Assembly: GCA_017516265.1 (NCBI GenBank) | Contig: JAFXDL010000009.1 | Span: 1-54,272 of the forward strand | From: Bacteroidaceae bacterium | GTDB lineage: Bacteria > Bacteroidota > Bacteroidia > Bacteroidales > Bacteroidaceae | Reading direction: 5' to 3' | Length of the DNA stretch: 54,272 nt | Shown here: positions 40,184-49,964 of the stretch, piece after piece | Layout: every line of letters starts with the position of its first letter | How positions within the stretch are numbered: position 1 is the stretch's first letter | Made by a program: the position numbers and the translations under genes | Notes under the pieces: generated by a model | The model's database searches: none | What the model was told of the DNA's origin: nothing | The model's input: only the letters and a program-made list of their open reading frames with translations

Positions 40184-40726
40184 CTACAATTCCAGTTCCC
40201 CTGCCCTATCCTTCTTGTAATAGTCACTCAACAAGCCCAGCAACTGGCTGATGGACTTGACAGCCTGAAGCGTACCCTCGCTGATGTCCCGCTTCTGCAA
40301 CTTGAGGAGTAACACACCATAGAGCACCTCGAAACAGTTCTCCAGTTCCGAGAGATTGCGGTTGTCTCCCTGTGTGCGCAATTCCACGATGAAAGGCAAT
40401 GCCTTGTAATAGGCTGCACTGTAGAAGGGAAATTTAGTAGATTTCAGCAACTGCAGATGCAAATCGGTAAGAAGGGCGATGATATTTTTGTTAATCTGCA
40501 AATGTCCACGTTCGGAGACACCCTCCATACGCATCATCTCTATCAGATTCTCATACCACTCTACCAATTGAGCCTCGCGCTCTGCATCCAAACGGGCCGG
40601 TGCCACCAAAGTCTGGCTGATACGCTCCATATCCATGCCATTGGCACGAATCATGTCCTCAACCTGCCACATATAGAGCAAGTATTCTGCTATATTACTT
40701 TCCTTAAGTTGCTTTGAAACAAACAC
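40184..40726 (-). CDS. DUF4924-like conserved protein
   Basis: A 180-residue, mainly helical cytoplasmic protein (VSKQLKESNIAEYLLYMWQVEDMIRA at the N-terminus, ending YYKKDRAGELEL). The GTG at 40726 gives MFVSKQLKE, the start expected for the family as I remember it; a TTG six codons upstream lies in a TCAATTA-type repeat and is less likely. Length and helical pattern fit DUF4924, whose function is unknown. Located between a LysE-family gene and rmlD, as in other Bacteroidales. Confidence 0.7.
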   Translation of the reverse strand: MFVSKQLKESNIAEYLLYMWQVEDMIRANGMDMERISQTLVAPARLDAEREAQLVEWYENLIEMMRMEGVSERGHLQINKNIIALLTDLHLQLLKSTKFPFYSAAYYKALPFIVELRTQGDNRNLSELENCFEVLYGVLLLKLQKRDISEGTLQAVKSISQLLGLLSDYYKKDRAGELEL

Positions 40727-40764
40727 GCTTTTATTAATTATCAATTATCAATTATTCAAGTTTC

Positions 40765-40976
40765 ACAAGTTCAACTTTCTGGAGTTCAGGAGTTACTTCC
40801 CTTCGGTCAGTCGAAAATCTCTTCTGATTCTTACACAAAGGTATGGTCAGGAGTTTTCGCTTCGCTCAGGAGTTCAGACAATGGTTTTGAACACCATGTA
40901 AAGTACAGTCAGAACTATCGTCTGAACTCCTGTAACTTCTGAACTCCTGCAACTCCTTTTACTTGCGAAAGTTGAG
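40765..40976. repeat. GAGTTCAG-core dispersed repeat
   Basis: Contains repeated CAGGAGTT/CTGAACTCCT 8-10-mers around a centre GACAATGGTTTTGAACACC...AACTATCGTCTGAACTCC and ends TACTTGCGAAAGTTG. The unit at 50120-50268 has the same scaffold, in the opposite orientation at its end, but with GTGTAG in place of GTTCAG. Confidence 0.78.
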
Positions 40977-41002
40977 TCTATTATCAATTATAACTTTGAG
41001 CT

Positions 41003-41037
41003 TCCCCCTTTCGGGGGGATTGAGGGGGGCTTTAGTA
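41003..41037. repeat. CCCCC-palindrome repeat overlapping the LysE-family gene end
   Basis: CCCCCTTTCGGGGGG followed by GGGGGGCTTTAG; the plus-strand TTA within it supplies the stop codon of the minus-strand LysE-family gene. Confidence 0.75.
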
Positions 41038-41709
41038 CAAAGTCTTGCCTATCAATGTGAAGACGGCACTTACAACAGATGCCAACATCACCACAACTCC
41101 GATAATGCGGTTCAATATCCAAATACCGCGCAAGTCGAAACGTGCACGAAGTTTATCTACCAGATAGGTAATCAGAAACCACCATGTGAGAGCACCTCCC
41201 ACTATGGCCAGATAACCCAATGACTGCTCGTATGCGAACTCGTCAGGAAAGACAAATGAAAAACGGGCAAACAGGCCGATGAACAAACGGATAATGAACG
41301 GATTGGAAAGGGTGACAAAGAATGCTGTCACAAAATTTCGGATCAGACTTCCCTTGTTGCCCGAAACGGGACGAATGCTGGCCGCCGGATTGCTACGGAA
41401 AGTATAGACACCGAAGCAGAAGAGCATTATACTACCAATAAGTTGGAAGTAATACATGGTTTGAGGATTTTCAATAAACTCGGCCACAAAGTTCATGCCG
41501 TAACCGGTAATCAGTGCATAGATGATATCACTGAGCGCGGCTCCCAAACCTGTGACAAAGCCATACCACCTCCCCTTGTTGAGTGTACGCTGGATACAAA
41601 GCACCCCTACAGGCCCTAATGGAGCCGACACTACGACACCCACAATAAAGCCTTTGACTATAATGTCAAGTATAGTGATATGCTCAAACCAATTCTCAAA
41701 CCAATTCAT
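41032..41709 (-). CDS. LysE/RhtB-family amino acid exporter
   Basis: A 225-residue membrane protein with about six hydrophobic helices. The family signature is near the N-terminus: GFIVGVVVSAPLGPVGVLCIQRTLNKGRWYGFVTGLGAALSD, with the conserved PGP-like APLGPVG loop. The likely role is export of amino acids or derivatives; the substrate is unknown. Its stop codon lies at the edge of a CCCCC-palindrome repeat. Same strand as DUF4924, rmlD and prfC. Confidence 0.9.
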   Translation of the reverse strand: MNWFENWFEHITILDIIVKGFIVGVVVSAPLGPVGVLCIQRTLNKGRWYGFVTGLGAALSDIIYALITGYGMNFVAEFIENPQTMYYFQLIGSIMLFCFGVYTFRSNPAASIRPVSGNKGSLIRNFVTAFFVTLSNPFIIRLFIGLFARFSFVFPDEFAYEQSLGYLAIVGGALTWWFLITYLVDKLRARFDLRGIWILNRIIGVVVMLASVVSAVFTLIGKTLY

Positions 41710-41798
41710 AATGCAAAGATGATACTTTTTTACGACATGAAAGGCATATATTTACACTTTTTTACACTTAACAAGTGGAAAAACCAACCGTATATGTA

Positions 41799-41945
41799 TT
41801 TTAAGCACAGATTACACGGATTAATGCGGTTTTTCTTTGGTTCAAGGTTCAAAGTTTAAGGTTTAAAGTCCAAACTGCATTCCTTTTGAACTTTAAACCT
41901 TAAACTTAGAACTTGGGATTATTTATCCGTATAATCCGTGCCTAA
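41799..41945. repeat. TTTTAAGCACAGATTACACGG inverted-repeat unit with a 7-bp array nested in it
   Basis: The outer arms TTTTAAGCACAGATTACACGG-type and TCCGTATAATCCGTGCCTAA enclose a second palindrome: GGTTCAAGGTTCAAAGTTTA, then inverted TTGAACTTTAAACC, both 7-bp arrays like those at 11796 and 12307. Confidence 0.82.
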
Positions 41946-41952
41946 TAAACCT

Positions 41953-43332
41953 TTATCCTCTACGTCCGAATGGTATCGAAATACCAAAGGTAAAGTTTGC
42001 ATTCAGTTTATTGACAGGAACAAACTGAGGCGAAACATCCGTAATCATAAAATCACTACCCAAGAACATAGAGAATCCTACCGGATGGAAATTCAGCATC
42101 CATCCGAATCCTGAACCATACGTTGAGACGCCATAGTTGACAGAAGCCTCGAACCACTTGAGGGGAGACACGGTCAAGAAACCACGGAAATCATACATAC
42201 CATTGACATCGCTGAAACGATTCGTGTACAATATACCCACTGACAACGGCTTGTAGAAAGGCATTTCATACTCGGCCCCCAAATACATGGTAGCAGCCAG
42301 ATTGGTTCTCTTACTCTCAGCCTGTTGACTACCATAGAGTTCCATCATCTCTTCTGCATCATCTTTGATTTCATCCAACTGGTCTTCCACACTCGTTTCA
42401 AAATCATCAATGTCGATTTCCTTGAACCCTTCAAAACGAACCTGCGCATCTTTGGTGTTGGCCTTAATCATGTGCTTCCAGTTGATGAATCCCAAATCGG
42501 TCACAGAAGCCGAAACTTTCAATCCATCCACCAGGTCCTTGAAATCATACGTGGCTCCAAAATCAACCGCAAAACCAGAAGCCATAGGGCTATTGAACTG
42601 CATATCAAAGTCGTCAATCTGTCCGTTTTCATCAAGTTCCCATCTCGCCTCACCAATAGTAGCAAGACTACCTGTCGCATAAGACTCTGCCATCCAGACA
42701 TCATCCTGCATGGTCAGATTCATCTTATCCACATTGAAATTGGCATAACCCAATCCGATAAGATACTTGAGGTTGACTCCGACACGAAGATTCTCGATGA
42801 TTTCACGAGAATGGCCAATTGTAATGGCAGCATAGTTCATTGAATTGACATTGAGGTCTGAGAAAGAATATTGGTTCTTTGAAAAACCCCGCTTCATGAA
42901 TTCAAACATTCCCTTGGGCAGGTTGATACCCATTTGCGAACGCAAAGTCAAGTTCAGCGTGTTATATCCGCCAAATCCTTTGAATCCTAAGGCAAAAAGG
43001 GTCATGTCAAAGTTCATCCCTATTTTGGTAGTAGAGGGAAGATCACCCAAGAAATCATCCGCGGAAACCGACTTGTGCATGAACGTAACCAATTCATTAT
43101 CCCCCTGAGGATGGAGGAAATTGGAAAGTCCGACATTTCCATTCGCCGAGACTCCCATGTTGCCCAACACCGGGAAACTGATGAAATTACGTTCAGCTTT
43201 CATTGCAGGATTCATCTGCGTATTATGAAATGCACCATCCATAAAATAGGATGACTTGGCCGTTTGTGCCCCAACATTCAAAGCAGAGGAGACAATCACC
43301 AAAGCGGCCGCAATATATTTAAATTGTTTCAT
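41953..43332 (-). CDS. DUF5723-like outer membrane protein
   Basis: A 459-residue protein with signal peptide MKQFKYIAAA...VGAQ, then MDGAFHNTQMNPAMKAERNFISFPVLGN at the mature N-terminus, which I recognise as DUF5723-like (FadL-type barrel by architecture). Many amphipathic strands follow, with an acidic insertion EIDIDDFETSVEDQLDEIKDDAEEM near residue 310, and a C-terminal region NFTFGISIPFGRRG. It begins 15 bp after the large lipoprotein gene, so the two are co-transcribed and probably form an envelope complex. Function unknown. Confidence 0.85.
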   Translation of the reverse strand: MKQFKYIAAALVIVSSALNVGAQTAKSSYFMDGAFHNTQMNPAMKAERNFISFPVLGNMGVSANGNVGLSNFLHPQGDNELVTFMHKSVSADDFLGDLPSTTKIGMNFDMTLFALGFKGFGGYNTLNLTLRSQMGINLPKGMFEFMKRGFSKNQYSFSDLNVNSMNYAAITIGHSREIIENLRVGVNLKYLIGLGYANFNVDKMNLTMQDDVWMAESYATGSLATIGEARWELDENGQIDDFDMQFNSPMASGFAVDFGATYDFKDLVDGLKVSASVTDLGFINWKHMIKANTKDAQVRFEGFKEIDIDDFETSVEDQLDEIKDDAEEMMELYGSQQAESKRTNLAATMYLGAEYEMPFYKPLSVGILYTNRFSDVNGMYDFRGFLTVSPLKWFEASVNYGVSTYGSGFGWMLNFHPVGFSMFLGSDFMITDVSPQFVPVNKLNANFTFGISIPFGRRG

Positions 43333-43347
43333 CGTCTTTACCTTTTA

Positions 43348-46300
43348 TTATAGTTCATCTAAATTAGTTTCTACATCACCTGTGACTTCCAATACGATGT
43401 CTGTAATGTGTACACCTTGCTCGGGAGTAAGTGCCACACCGCCAACGGTCTCGTCAACATCGCCTTTAATTATGAGGTTCAATTTATCCAGCTTACGGAG
43501 AACATCGCCCTTGCTCTTTACGATCAATTGCAACTTCTCAACCTGATTTTCAGAAGCCTCCGTTCCATTAATGTCTTCACCAGCACCTGCTGCAATCTGC
43601 ACATCCTCAATCTCAACGCCTTCAATAATATTGCCATAGGCATCAAGGGGTTCTAAAGTAAGTGTCAATCCCACAGGTACCGTATTACGGATGTTCATGT
43701 CGGCCTTGACCGTGATATTGGCAAAGTGCTCCAATGCCTCACCAAGGTCTTTGTTGAGGTCATCAACCAACTCGGTATATTCGATATGTATGTTGTCGAA
43801 CTTCACAGGTACCACCACATCATACGCAGGATGGAAAACCAACTCTTTCGACAAATCGACATGGTGGGTGAACTCTTCGTCTATCGTCGGTTTCAGCTCA
43901 ATGTCCAACGAATTGGGGATTCTCTTCAACAAATCGCTCAAATTCGGAATCACCACATTCGTATAACCGACTTTCGAAGTCTCCTTATTGGTCAACAAGT
44001 ATTTGAATTCGCGAGTAACCACCTCACCCGTTGCCTCATCATAATCGGCAGGCTCCAAGCGTATCGCAGCGTTTACACGAGAGGTTTCAATGACATTTCC
44101 ATTATCGTCTTTTCCAAACAACGTTAGAGCCATATCCACAGGAATACTTACGGGATTGTCGATTGTGAATTCGATTTGCGGATCTGACAGAGTGATGGTA
44201 TTGCCTTCGTCCTTCAAGAAATCCAAATCTTCACCAAGGTCAAAGTCGATACTCTCCTGAATGTCATCAATTTCACCGCAATAGATACCGCTGAACTTCT
44301 TCACTTCCATTTCACCGATGTTGAAATTCACATGGATACCGATGTCCTTACCCAAAATGGTAGAGTGCATTTCCGTTTCATCAATGTAAGCTTCACCAAT
44401 GATAGGTACATCCGAATCATAAACCAGGTAGTAGTTTCCGATAGAATCTTTCAATTCCATACCATTGGGAAATTCTTCACCAGCAAAAAGGATTTCTCTT
44501 GCCAACAGACCGATTTCCAGTTTCCCTACTTGAGGATTGTAATCCGCTTTTATAGTCATCTTTCCGTCATGGAGATTCACTCTCTCATCCTGGCTATCCA
44601 AGACCAAGAAAGAAGGAAGTGTCACATCCAGGTTCAGATGAACAATCGTATTCAAATCTTCTACGCCTGTCAAATCCACGTCCAAGACAACAGGAACATC
44701 CTTATAGAATCCGATGCTTTCAATTCGCTTGACACCATCGTCAATCTTTTCATTTACCGAGAATGAGGTGTACTCTTCTATATCTTCGTGGATAACTTCA
44801 GTCAACACTACCGCCTCATCAATATGCAGATGTGTTTCTTCCATTGTGAAAACCACATTCTTGCTTTGCAATTTCTGCAATGTCGAATTGAACGACTCTA
44901 CTGATGTCGCACCAAGTTGCAACAAGCCATCTTCTGAAGCCACACTGATAGAGGCAGTTGCATCCAAATCACATGAATGTTCAATAGAATCCACCTCTTT
45001 GTTCACATCAATACGGTCAATGGCCAATTCCCATTGGAAGCCATGCAATTTGTTCACATCGCTGATATAGAAGGCATGTTCTTCATTTTTATAGGTAGCA
45101 ACCTCCTTGGGATATACACATTGATCCAAATCCAAAATAAATTTTTCGGGGAAAGAAAGTTTCAACAGGCATCCCTCTTTCAATGTGAATGGTTCAAAAC
45201 CTCCAACGTCTTCACCCAAATTAGTTGTGAATCCGATTTTACTACTTGAGGCATCAAAATCGATGTACAGTATAGAATCGATATGCTCCAAATCATCGAA
45301 ATGTGCCGAAAAATCGAAATCCATTCGTTCAAATTCCACATCGATATCGTTGGTGCTTCCTTTGGCATCATCAAACGACACCTTGTGGTCCATAGAAACG
45401 AGGAACTTGAGATCTTCCTTGAACACATCCCAATCTGTACCGGCAGGGACATCCAAATTGCCTTCCAACGTGTAGTCAACCTGATATATGATTTTGTCAT
45501 TAAATGAGATTTTCCCATCACGGTTCTCCAACCCGTTCAATGATTCAATATAGAATTGCAACACTGTGGTTTCACCTTGAGCGTCTACTCCACTCACAAC
45601 TACCTGATTAGGAAGAGGGGTTGTATATTTGTCAGCCTCTGGCGCACTCTCATCTTTCTTAAGCACAAAACCTTCGGGGAATGTTGCCGTGAACGAAATG
45701 GTCTTTTTCACGGCATCAAGATTCTTCGGATTGGAAACTTTGAACTGAATGAGGTTATTAAAAGTAATATCTGTGATTTCCTTGATTTCTCCAGGCAAAG
45801 TATAATCGAAGTCAAAACCAACCTCTTCCTCATCAGTGCTGAATGTTCCGTCCAACGGAATCGAAATAACATCTGAACTTCCCAAAGACTTAATTTGCTC
45901 CTCCATCTCGGGAGTGTACAAATTCTTCGGCACACTTGTCTCCAAGGTAGGCAAAGATTCGTTCAAGTCATCAATAGAAACGTTGTTGACTTTGAACTCC
46001 TGCTCTTTTACCACTTCATTCAACACAGCCTCATCAATTTTGACCTCCTCAAATTGGAAGGTACTGGAGTGGGTGACAGGGTCGATATTGATTTTTATGG
46101 GATCAATTTCAATATCAATCGGGTCAATAACGTCTGACTTTTTGAGGCTATAAACACCATCCAATTTCTCCAGCATATCAATGTCATTGACATCAATAAG
46201 CGAATCCAACACGATGGGTTTGACATTACTTACGGGCAAAGTAATCTTATTGCCGGCAATCGTCACATCCATCACAATATCCTTGTTGAGGTCGTAGGCG

Positions 46301-46368
46301 TTGTCCACACAACCGCAACAAAGAGCCAAGCTCCCCCATAGGAGCCATTTTGCATTCTTGTTCAGCAT
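43348..46368 (-). CDS. Large beta-rich lipoprotein partner of the DUF5723-like protein
   Basis: A 1006-residue lipoprotein: signal ending LALCCGC (Cys near residue 20) followed by VDNAYDLNKDIVMD. The mature protein is acidic and almost entirely beta-strand, with repeated units of about 100-150 residues containing IPLDGTFS, FTATFPEGFVL, NVTLPSFLVLD and similar strands, suggestive of Ig-like or long beta-solenoid structure. No enzyme motif was found. It shares a transcript with the DUF5723-like barrel, from a full-consensus promoter 130 bp upstream. Likely an outer-membrane-anchored, perhaps surface-exposed partner of that barrel. Confidence 0.8.
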   Translation of the reverse strand: MLNKNAKWLLWGSLALCCGCVDNAYDLNKDIVMDVTIAGNKITLPVSNVKPIVLDSLIDVNDIDMLEKLDGVYSLKKSDVIDPIDIEIDPIKINIDPVTHSSTFQFEEVKIDEAVLNEVVKEQEFKVNNVSIDDLNESLPTLETSVPKNLYTPEMEEQIKSLGSSDVISIPLDGTFSTDEEEVGFDFDYTLPGEIKEITDITFNNLIQFKVSNPKNLDAVKKTISFTATFPEGFVLKKDESAPEADKYTTPLPNQVVVSGVDAQGETTVLQFYIESLNGLENRDGKISFNDKIIYQVDYTLEGNLDVPAGTDWDVFKEDLKFLVSMDHKVSFDDAKGSTNDIDVEFERMDFDFSAHFDDLEHIDSILYIDFDASSSKIGFTTNLGEDVGGFEPFTLKEGCLLKLSFPEKFILDLDQCVYPKEVATYKNEEHAFYISDVNKLHGFQWELAIDRIDVNKEVDSIEHSCDLDATASISVASEDGLLQLGATSVESFNSTLQKLQSKNVVFTMEETHLHIDEAVVLTEVIHEDIEEYTSFSVNEKIDDGVKRIESIGFYKDVPVVLDVDLTGVEDLNTIVHLNLDVTLPSFLVLDSQDERVNLHDGKMTIKADYNPQVGKLEIGLLAREILFAGEEFPNGMELKDSIGNYYLVYDSDVPIIGEAYIDETEMHSTILGKDIGIHVNFNIGEMEVKKFSGIYCGEIDDIQESIDFDLGEDLDFLKDEGNTITLSDPQIEFTIDNPVSIPVDMALTLFGKDDNGNVIETSRVNAAIRLEPADYDEATGEVVTREFKYLLTNKETSKVGYTNVVIPNLSDLLKRIPNSLDIELKPTIDEEFTHHVDLSKELVFHPAYDVVVPVKFDNIHIEYTELVDDLNKDLGEALEHFANITVKADMNIRNTVPVGLTLTLEPLDAYGNIIEGVEIEDVQIAAGAGEDINGTEASENQVEKLQLIVKSKGDVLRKLDKLNLIIKGDVDETVGGVALTPEQGVHITDIVLEVTGDVETNLDEL

Positions 46369-46500
46369 ATTATTACAGTATTATTAGGTTATTATTTTCT
46401 GTTTCTAAATAGGATTCTGTATTCTTAATAGTTATTAGCAATTTCTGTTCATACTGGCGCTGAATGCGTCCAATAAGGTTATATTTTGTATAAAACTTTG

Positions 46501-46531
46501 CAAAAATAGGTAATTTATATTATAAGGCCAA
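46501..46531 (-). promoter_or_regulatory. Promoter of the lipoprotein / DUF5723 operon
   Basis: Minus strand: TTG (46531-46529), 20-bp spacer, TATTTTTG (46508-46501), a full consensus match. Leader about 125 nt. Confidence 0.72.
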
Positions 46532-46659
46532 AGAATATGCATTTTTTTTCCCTACCTGCAAATATTTTTTTCATAACGAGGGAGAAAAAACGGAAAGGGA
46601 AACTACAATTCCGAAAATGATGCATCCGCATCCACAATGTTGATTAAAGGGAAAAAAAA

Positions 46660-46743
46660 TAGGCACGGATTACACGGATTTCACGGATAAATTATACGCA
46701 ACGAAGTATAAAAAGCCGTATTAATCCGTGTAATCCGTGCCTG
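46660..46743. repeat. TAGGCACGGATTACACGG inverted-repeat unit, gene-free copy
   Basis: TAGGCACGGATTACACGG at the left, CCGTGTAATCCGTGCCTGA at the right, with 48 bp between the arms. It lies just after the stop of the minus-strand 189-residue protein gene and may serve as its terminator. Confidence 0.88.
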
Positions 46744-46757
46744 AAAGAAAAATAAAA

Positions 46758-47327
46758 TCAATTACATTCCTCCAAGAAATAGAACTCGAAATTCTTTCCT
46801 TTCACAGAAGGAAACTGGCTTCTGGGATCCACTTCGGGACGCGACCGCAAATGATCTACTATCCGATTATAACAATCCTGACCGCTATACGCCTTCAAGC
46901 GTACCCGGAAAGGAGTATCCACATATTGAAACTTACGGGTTTCATCGCCAGGCATTGCACGCTTGAACACCAAACCAGCCTCGTACCAACCATAATGCTC
47001 CACACACAACTGCTTCTCACGTGACTCTGTACGCGGCATTTCCACAGGTCCTTTCTTCAAACTTCCTACCGGATGTTGGTTTATCACCTGCTGATTCTCT
47101 TGAAAGGCTTCCAATGTAGGAGCCTCAGTCTTGATAACCAGATAATAATTGCGGTCATCAATCTTTCCTTTAAAGGGATAACGGGAATCCCCTTCTATAA
47201 ACTTATGCAATTTCTTCTCTGATACACACTCCATCCGAATTTGAGGTATAGTAGATAAGAAATCCAATACGGAAGCCTCGTCAGGCACCAATGCTTCGTA
47301 ATCAAAAAAACGAACGTATAAATTCAT
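46758..47327 (-). CDS. Conserved hypothetical cytoplasmic protein
   Basis: A 189-residue soluble protein (MNLYVRFFDYEALVPDEASV...EFYFLEECN) without signal peptide or membrane segment. ATG 47327 is preferred over an upstream in-frame start that adds 16 residues through the leader. It has basic and aromatic segments (KKLHKFIEGDSRYPFKGKIDDRNYYLVIKT) and ends in a mixed alpha/beta part. I do not recognise a family with confidence. A full-consensus promoter lies about 65 bp upstream, so it is a separate transcription unit. Confidence 0.7.
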   Translation of the reverse strand: MNLYVRFFDYEALVPDEASVLDFLSTIPQIRMECVSEKKLHKFIEGDSRYPFKGKIDDRNYYLVIKTEAPTLEAFQENQQVINQHPVGSLKKGPVEMPRTESREKQLCVEHYGWYEAGLVFKRAMPGDETRKFQYVDTPFRVRLKAYSGQDCYNRIVDHLRSRPEVDPRSQFPSVKGKNFEFYFLEECN

Positions 47328-47391
47328 AATTGGTTTTATTAAAAAATAGATATTAGAAGAATCGCTCCCTACCACAGCAGCGATTCGGGGG

Positions 47392-47422
47392 CAAAATTAA
47401 TAGTTTTCCTTTAAACAGACAA
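47392..47422 (-). promoter_or_regulatory. Promoter of the 189-residue protein gene
   Basis: Minus strand: TTG (47422-47420), 20-bp spacer, TAATTTTG (47399-47392). Full consensus. Confidence 0.72.
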
Positions 47423-47490
47423 GGGAAGAAGAATGTTTTTTTAAAACTTAAATAATTCTGCCTTTCCATTTATGGCTATCCAGCCAACGC

Positions 47491-48366
47491 TTATTTCAAA
47501 TCAAATTCTTGAGAGCCAATCATATTACCGTCCGCAAACAAATATACGGTATAAACTCCTGGGCTCAAGAATTCTTCGACATCCCAATATACCGTAGCAT
47601 CCTGCTCTTCTCCTGTATATTCGATATATTTGCGGATTGAATATTGCAATTGACGGTTTTCATACTCAAACGTAGTATCGCTTCCCTTCGCCAGAATATC
47701 TCCGTTAGGTCTCATGATGCGGACATAAATGCAACGCTCCCCTGTTTGTGCCGTCGCATTTTTGGCGATTTTGAATCCTATAGCCAACTTTGTCGCGCGC
47801 TTGAGTTTATCGGTCTCTTTACCCCTCTTGTTCTTCATCTCCAGCGTAATACCCGTAGCATCCAATTGGGCTGCCAAAGCCACCTTTTGGTTCAGCTCTT
47901 CTTTTTCTTCAGAAAGTTTCGTCATCTGTTGGGCCGCTTCACGATATTGCGCCTTTACCTTCTTGTTTTCCGTAACCAATGCCTGATTCAACTGATTCAG
48001 CGAGTCTATCTGCAAGACATAGCTACGCATCACGGCACGCACAGTCCTCAACTCTTTCTTCAAACGGGCTATCTCTGCGGCATTTGTAGATTTCGTCTGG
48101 CGCAACTCCTCCAACAGACGTTGGGTCTTCAATTTCTCACGTTCAAGTTTGATTTGCAACGAATCATTGTTGATTTGCACTTGCAATTCCTCATATTGAT
48201 TGGCAAAGGTGGAGTATTCATTTTCCATCTCCTCTTTTTCTATCTCAAAAAGTACGGCCATCTCCTCGTTCTCATTACTCTTCTGCACCAGAAAGTACGA
48301 AACAACAGCCAAACCTACAACCAAAATTGCTATGATTACAACAAAGATTTTACGATTATCATTCAT
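47491..48366 (-). CDS. Membrane-anchored coiled-coil protein
   Basis: A 291-residue protein. Residues 7-27 (FVVIIAILVVGLAVVSYFLVQ) form one membrane helix, followed by a long coiled coil (about residues 32-165: EEMENEYSTFANQYEELQVQ, then KLEREKLKTQRLLEELRQTK, then LSEEKEELNQKV). A C-terminal beta domain (about 170-291) contains ERCIYVRIMRPNGDIL and SPGVYTVYLFADGNMIGSQEF, similar to Ig-like or lectin folds. A structural or regulatory cell-envelope role is likely. No closer family name is recognised. Confidence 0.75.
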   Translation of the reverse strand: MNDNRKIFVVIIAILVVGLAVVSYFLVQKSNENEEMAVLFEIEKEEMENEYSTFANQYEELQVQINNDSLQIKLEREKLKTQRLLEELRQTKSTNAAEIARLKKELRTVRAVMRSYVLQIDSLNQLNQALVTENKKVKAQYREAAQQMTKLSEEKEELNQKVALAAQLDATGITLEMKNKRGKETDKLKRATKLAIGFKIAKNATAQTGERCIYVRIMRPNGDILAKGSDTTFEYENRQLQYSIRKYIEYTGEEQDATVYWDVEEFLSPGVYTVYLFADGNMIGSQEFDLK

Positions 48367-48397
48367 GACTATATGTTCATTAAAAAAACAGATTCGG

Positions 48398-48405
48398 CAA
48401 ATATA
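48398..48405 (-). promoter_or_regulatory. Candidate -7 element TATATTTG of the coiled-coil protein gene
   Basis: Minus-strand exact TAnnTTTG, 32 bp upstream of the start codon; no TTG at the standard spacing. Confidence 0.5.
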
Positions 48406-48580
48406 GTGCTTTTCATTGAAAGAAGAGGCATTTCCCGCAATAAGTTAACGCGCATTAACAAGAAAGGTACAAAAAAAACTGCCCGCGTCCAGTCACAGGA
48501 GGCGAGCAGCACACTACAATACAAAATACAAATACAACTAAACGAGATATTTCATTATGAGAATTTCCTCTATTCAAAGC

Positions 48581-49918
48581 CTACACGACACCTTGTGCAA
48601 GCATGGCCTTAGCCACTTTCATGAATCCTGCTATATTAGCACCCTTCACATAGTTGATATAACCGTCAGGCTCAGTACCATATTCAACACATTGTTGATG
48701 GATACCTTGCATAATGCCATGCAGACGTTCATCCACCTCCTTGGCACTCCAACTGATGTGCATGGCATTTTGGCTCATCTCCAAGCCTGACGTTGCCACT
48801 CCACCGGCATTTACTGCCTTTCCAGGAGCATACAGGATTCTATTCTTGATAAAGACCTCTATCGCTTCGGGCGTACACCCCATATTGGATATTTCCCCTA
48901 CACACGCCACCTTGTTATCGACCAATCGTTGGGCATCTTCGCCATTCAGTTCATTCTGCGTAGCACAAGGCAATGCAATGTCCACTTTGACTTCCCACGG
49001 GCGACGCCCCGGATAGAATGTCGCCGAAGGATATTTCTCGGCATATGGCGCTACTATGTCTTCTCCCGACGATCTGAGTTCCAACATGTAATCTATCTTG
49101 TCACCACTGATACCTTCCGGATCATAAACATATCCATCAGGACCACTGATTGTCACCACTTTCGCACCCAATTGAGTTGCTTTGGTCACAGCCCCCCAAG
49201 CAACATTTCCGAAGCCTGAGACAGCTACTGTTTTACCTTTTATATCAATGCCTTTGGTTTCCAGCATGTGATGTACAAAGTACAATCCGCCAAATCCCGT
49301 AGCTTCCGGCCGTATGAGTGAGCCTCCAAATTCCAGTCCCTTGCCAGTGAATGTCCCCGTAAATTCACGAGTCAATTTCTTGTACATGCCGAACATATAG
49401 CCCACTTCACGGCCTCCCACTCCGATGTCACCAGCCGGCACATCCATATCAGGACCCAAATGACGCCATAGCTCCAGCATGAAAGCCTGACAGAAACGCA
49501 TCACTTCACCGTTGCTCTTTCCGCGAGGCGAGAAGTCCGAACCTCCTTTACCGCCTCCCATAGGCAATGTTGTGAGTGCATTCTTGAAGGTTTGTTCAAA
49601 TCCCAAGAACTTCAGAATCGACAGATTGACAGAAGCATGGAAACGGATACCTCCCTTGTAAGGGCCTATCGCATTATTGAACTGCACCCGATAACCCAAA
49701 TTCACTTGAACTTTGCCATTATCATCCACCCAAGGAACCTTAAAGGTAAAAATCCTGTCAGGTTCTACCAACCGTTCTATCAAACCGGCCTTTTCAAACT
49801 CAGGATGCTGATTGTAGATTTCCTCAATAGAGAGAAGCACTTCACGCACAGCTTGCAAATACTCACTTTCTCCCGGATGCTTTGCTTCCAGAGAGATCAT
49901 AATCTGCTGGATGTTCAT
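48581..49918 (-). CDS. gdhA: NADP-specific glutamate dehydrogenase
   Basis: A 445-residue hexameric-type enzyme interconverting 2-oxoglutarate plus ammonia and glutamate. Substrate-binding Lys residues lie in GPYKGGIRFH (Lys 88) and LPMGGGKGGSDF (Lys 124); the nucleotide-binding GFGNVAWG is near residue 240. Length (about 445) and sequence are typical of the Bacteroides NADPH form used for ammonia assimilation. A consensus promoter lies 47 bp upstream. Regulation by nitrogen is known in the genus, but no operator is visible here. Confidence 0.95.
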   Translation of the reverse strand: MNIQQIMISLEAKHPGESEYLQAVREVLLSIEEIYNQHPEFEKAGLIERLVEPDRIFTFKVPWVDDNGKVQVNLGYRVQFNNAIGPYKGGIRFHASVNLSILKFLGFEQTFKNALTTLPMGGGKGGSDFSPRGKSNGEVMRFCQAFMLELWRHLGPDMDVPAGDIGVGGREVGYMFGMYKKLTREFTGTFTGKGLEFGGSLIRPEATGFGGLYFVHHMLETKGIDIKGKTVAVSGFGNVAWGAVTKATQLGAKVVTISGPDGYVYDPEGISGDKIDYMLELRSSGEDIVAPYAEKYPSATFYPGRRPWEVKVDIALPCATQNELNGEDAQRLVDNKVACVGEISNMGCTPEAIEVFIKNRILYAPGKAVNAGGVATSGLEMSQNAMHISWSAKEVDERLHGIMQGIHQQCVEYGTEPDGYINYVKGANIAGFMKVAKAMLAQGVV

Positions 49919-49964
49919 AGCTCAAATGTTAAGGTTTAATGATAAAATGTTATCATTTCACGGG

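Noticed and set aside
40727..40744. TTG start for the DUF4924-like protein
   Set aside because: It lies in a TCAATTA repeat; the GTG at 40726 gives the expected FVSKQLKE start.
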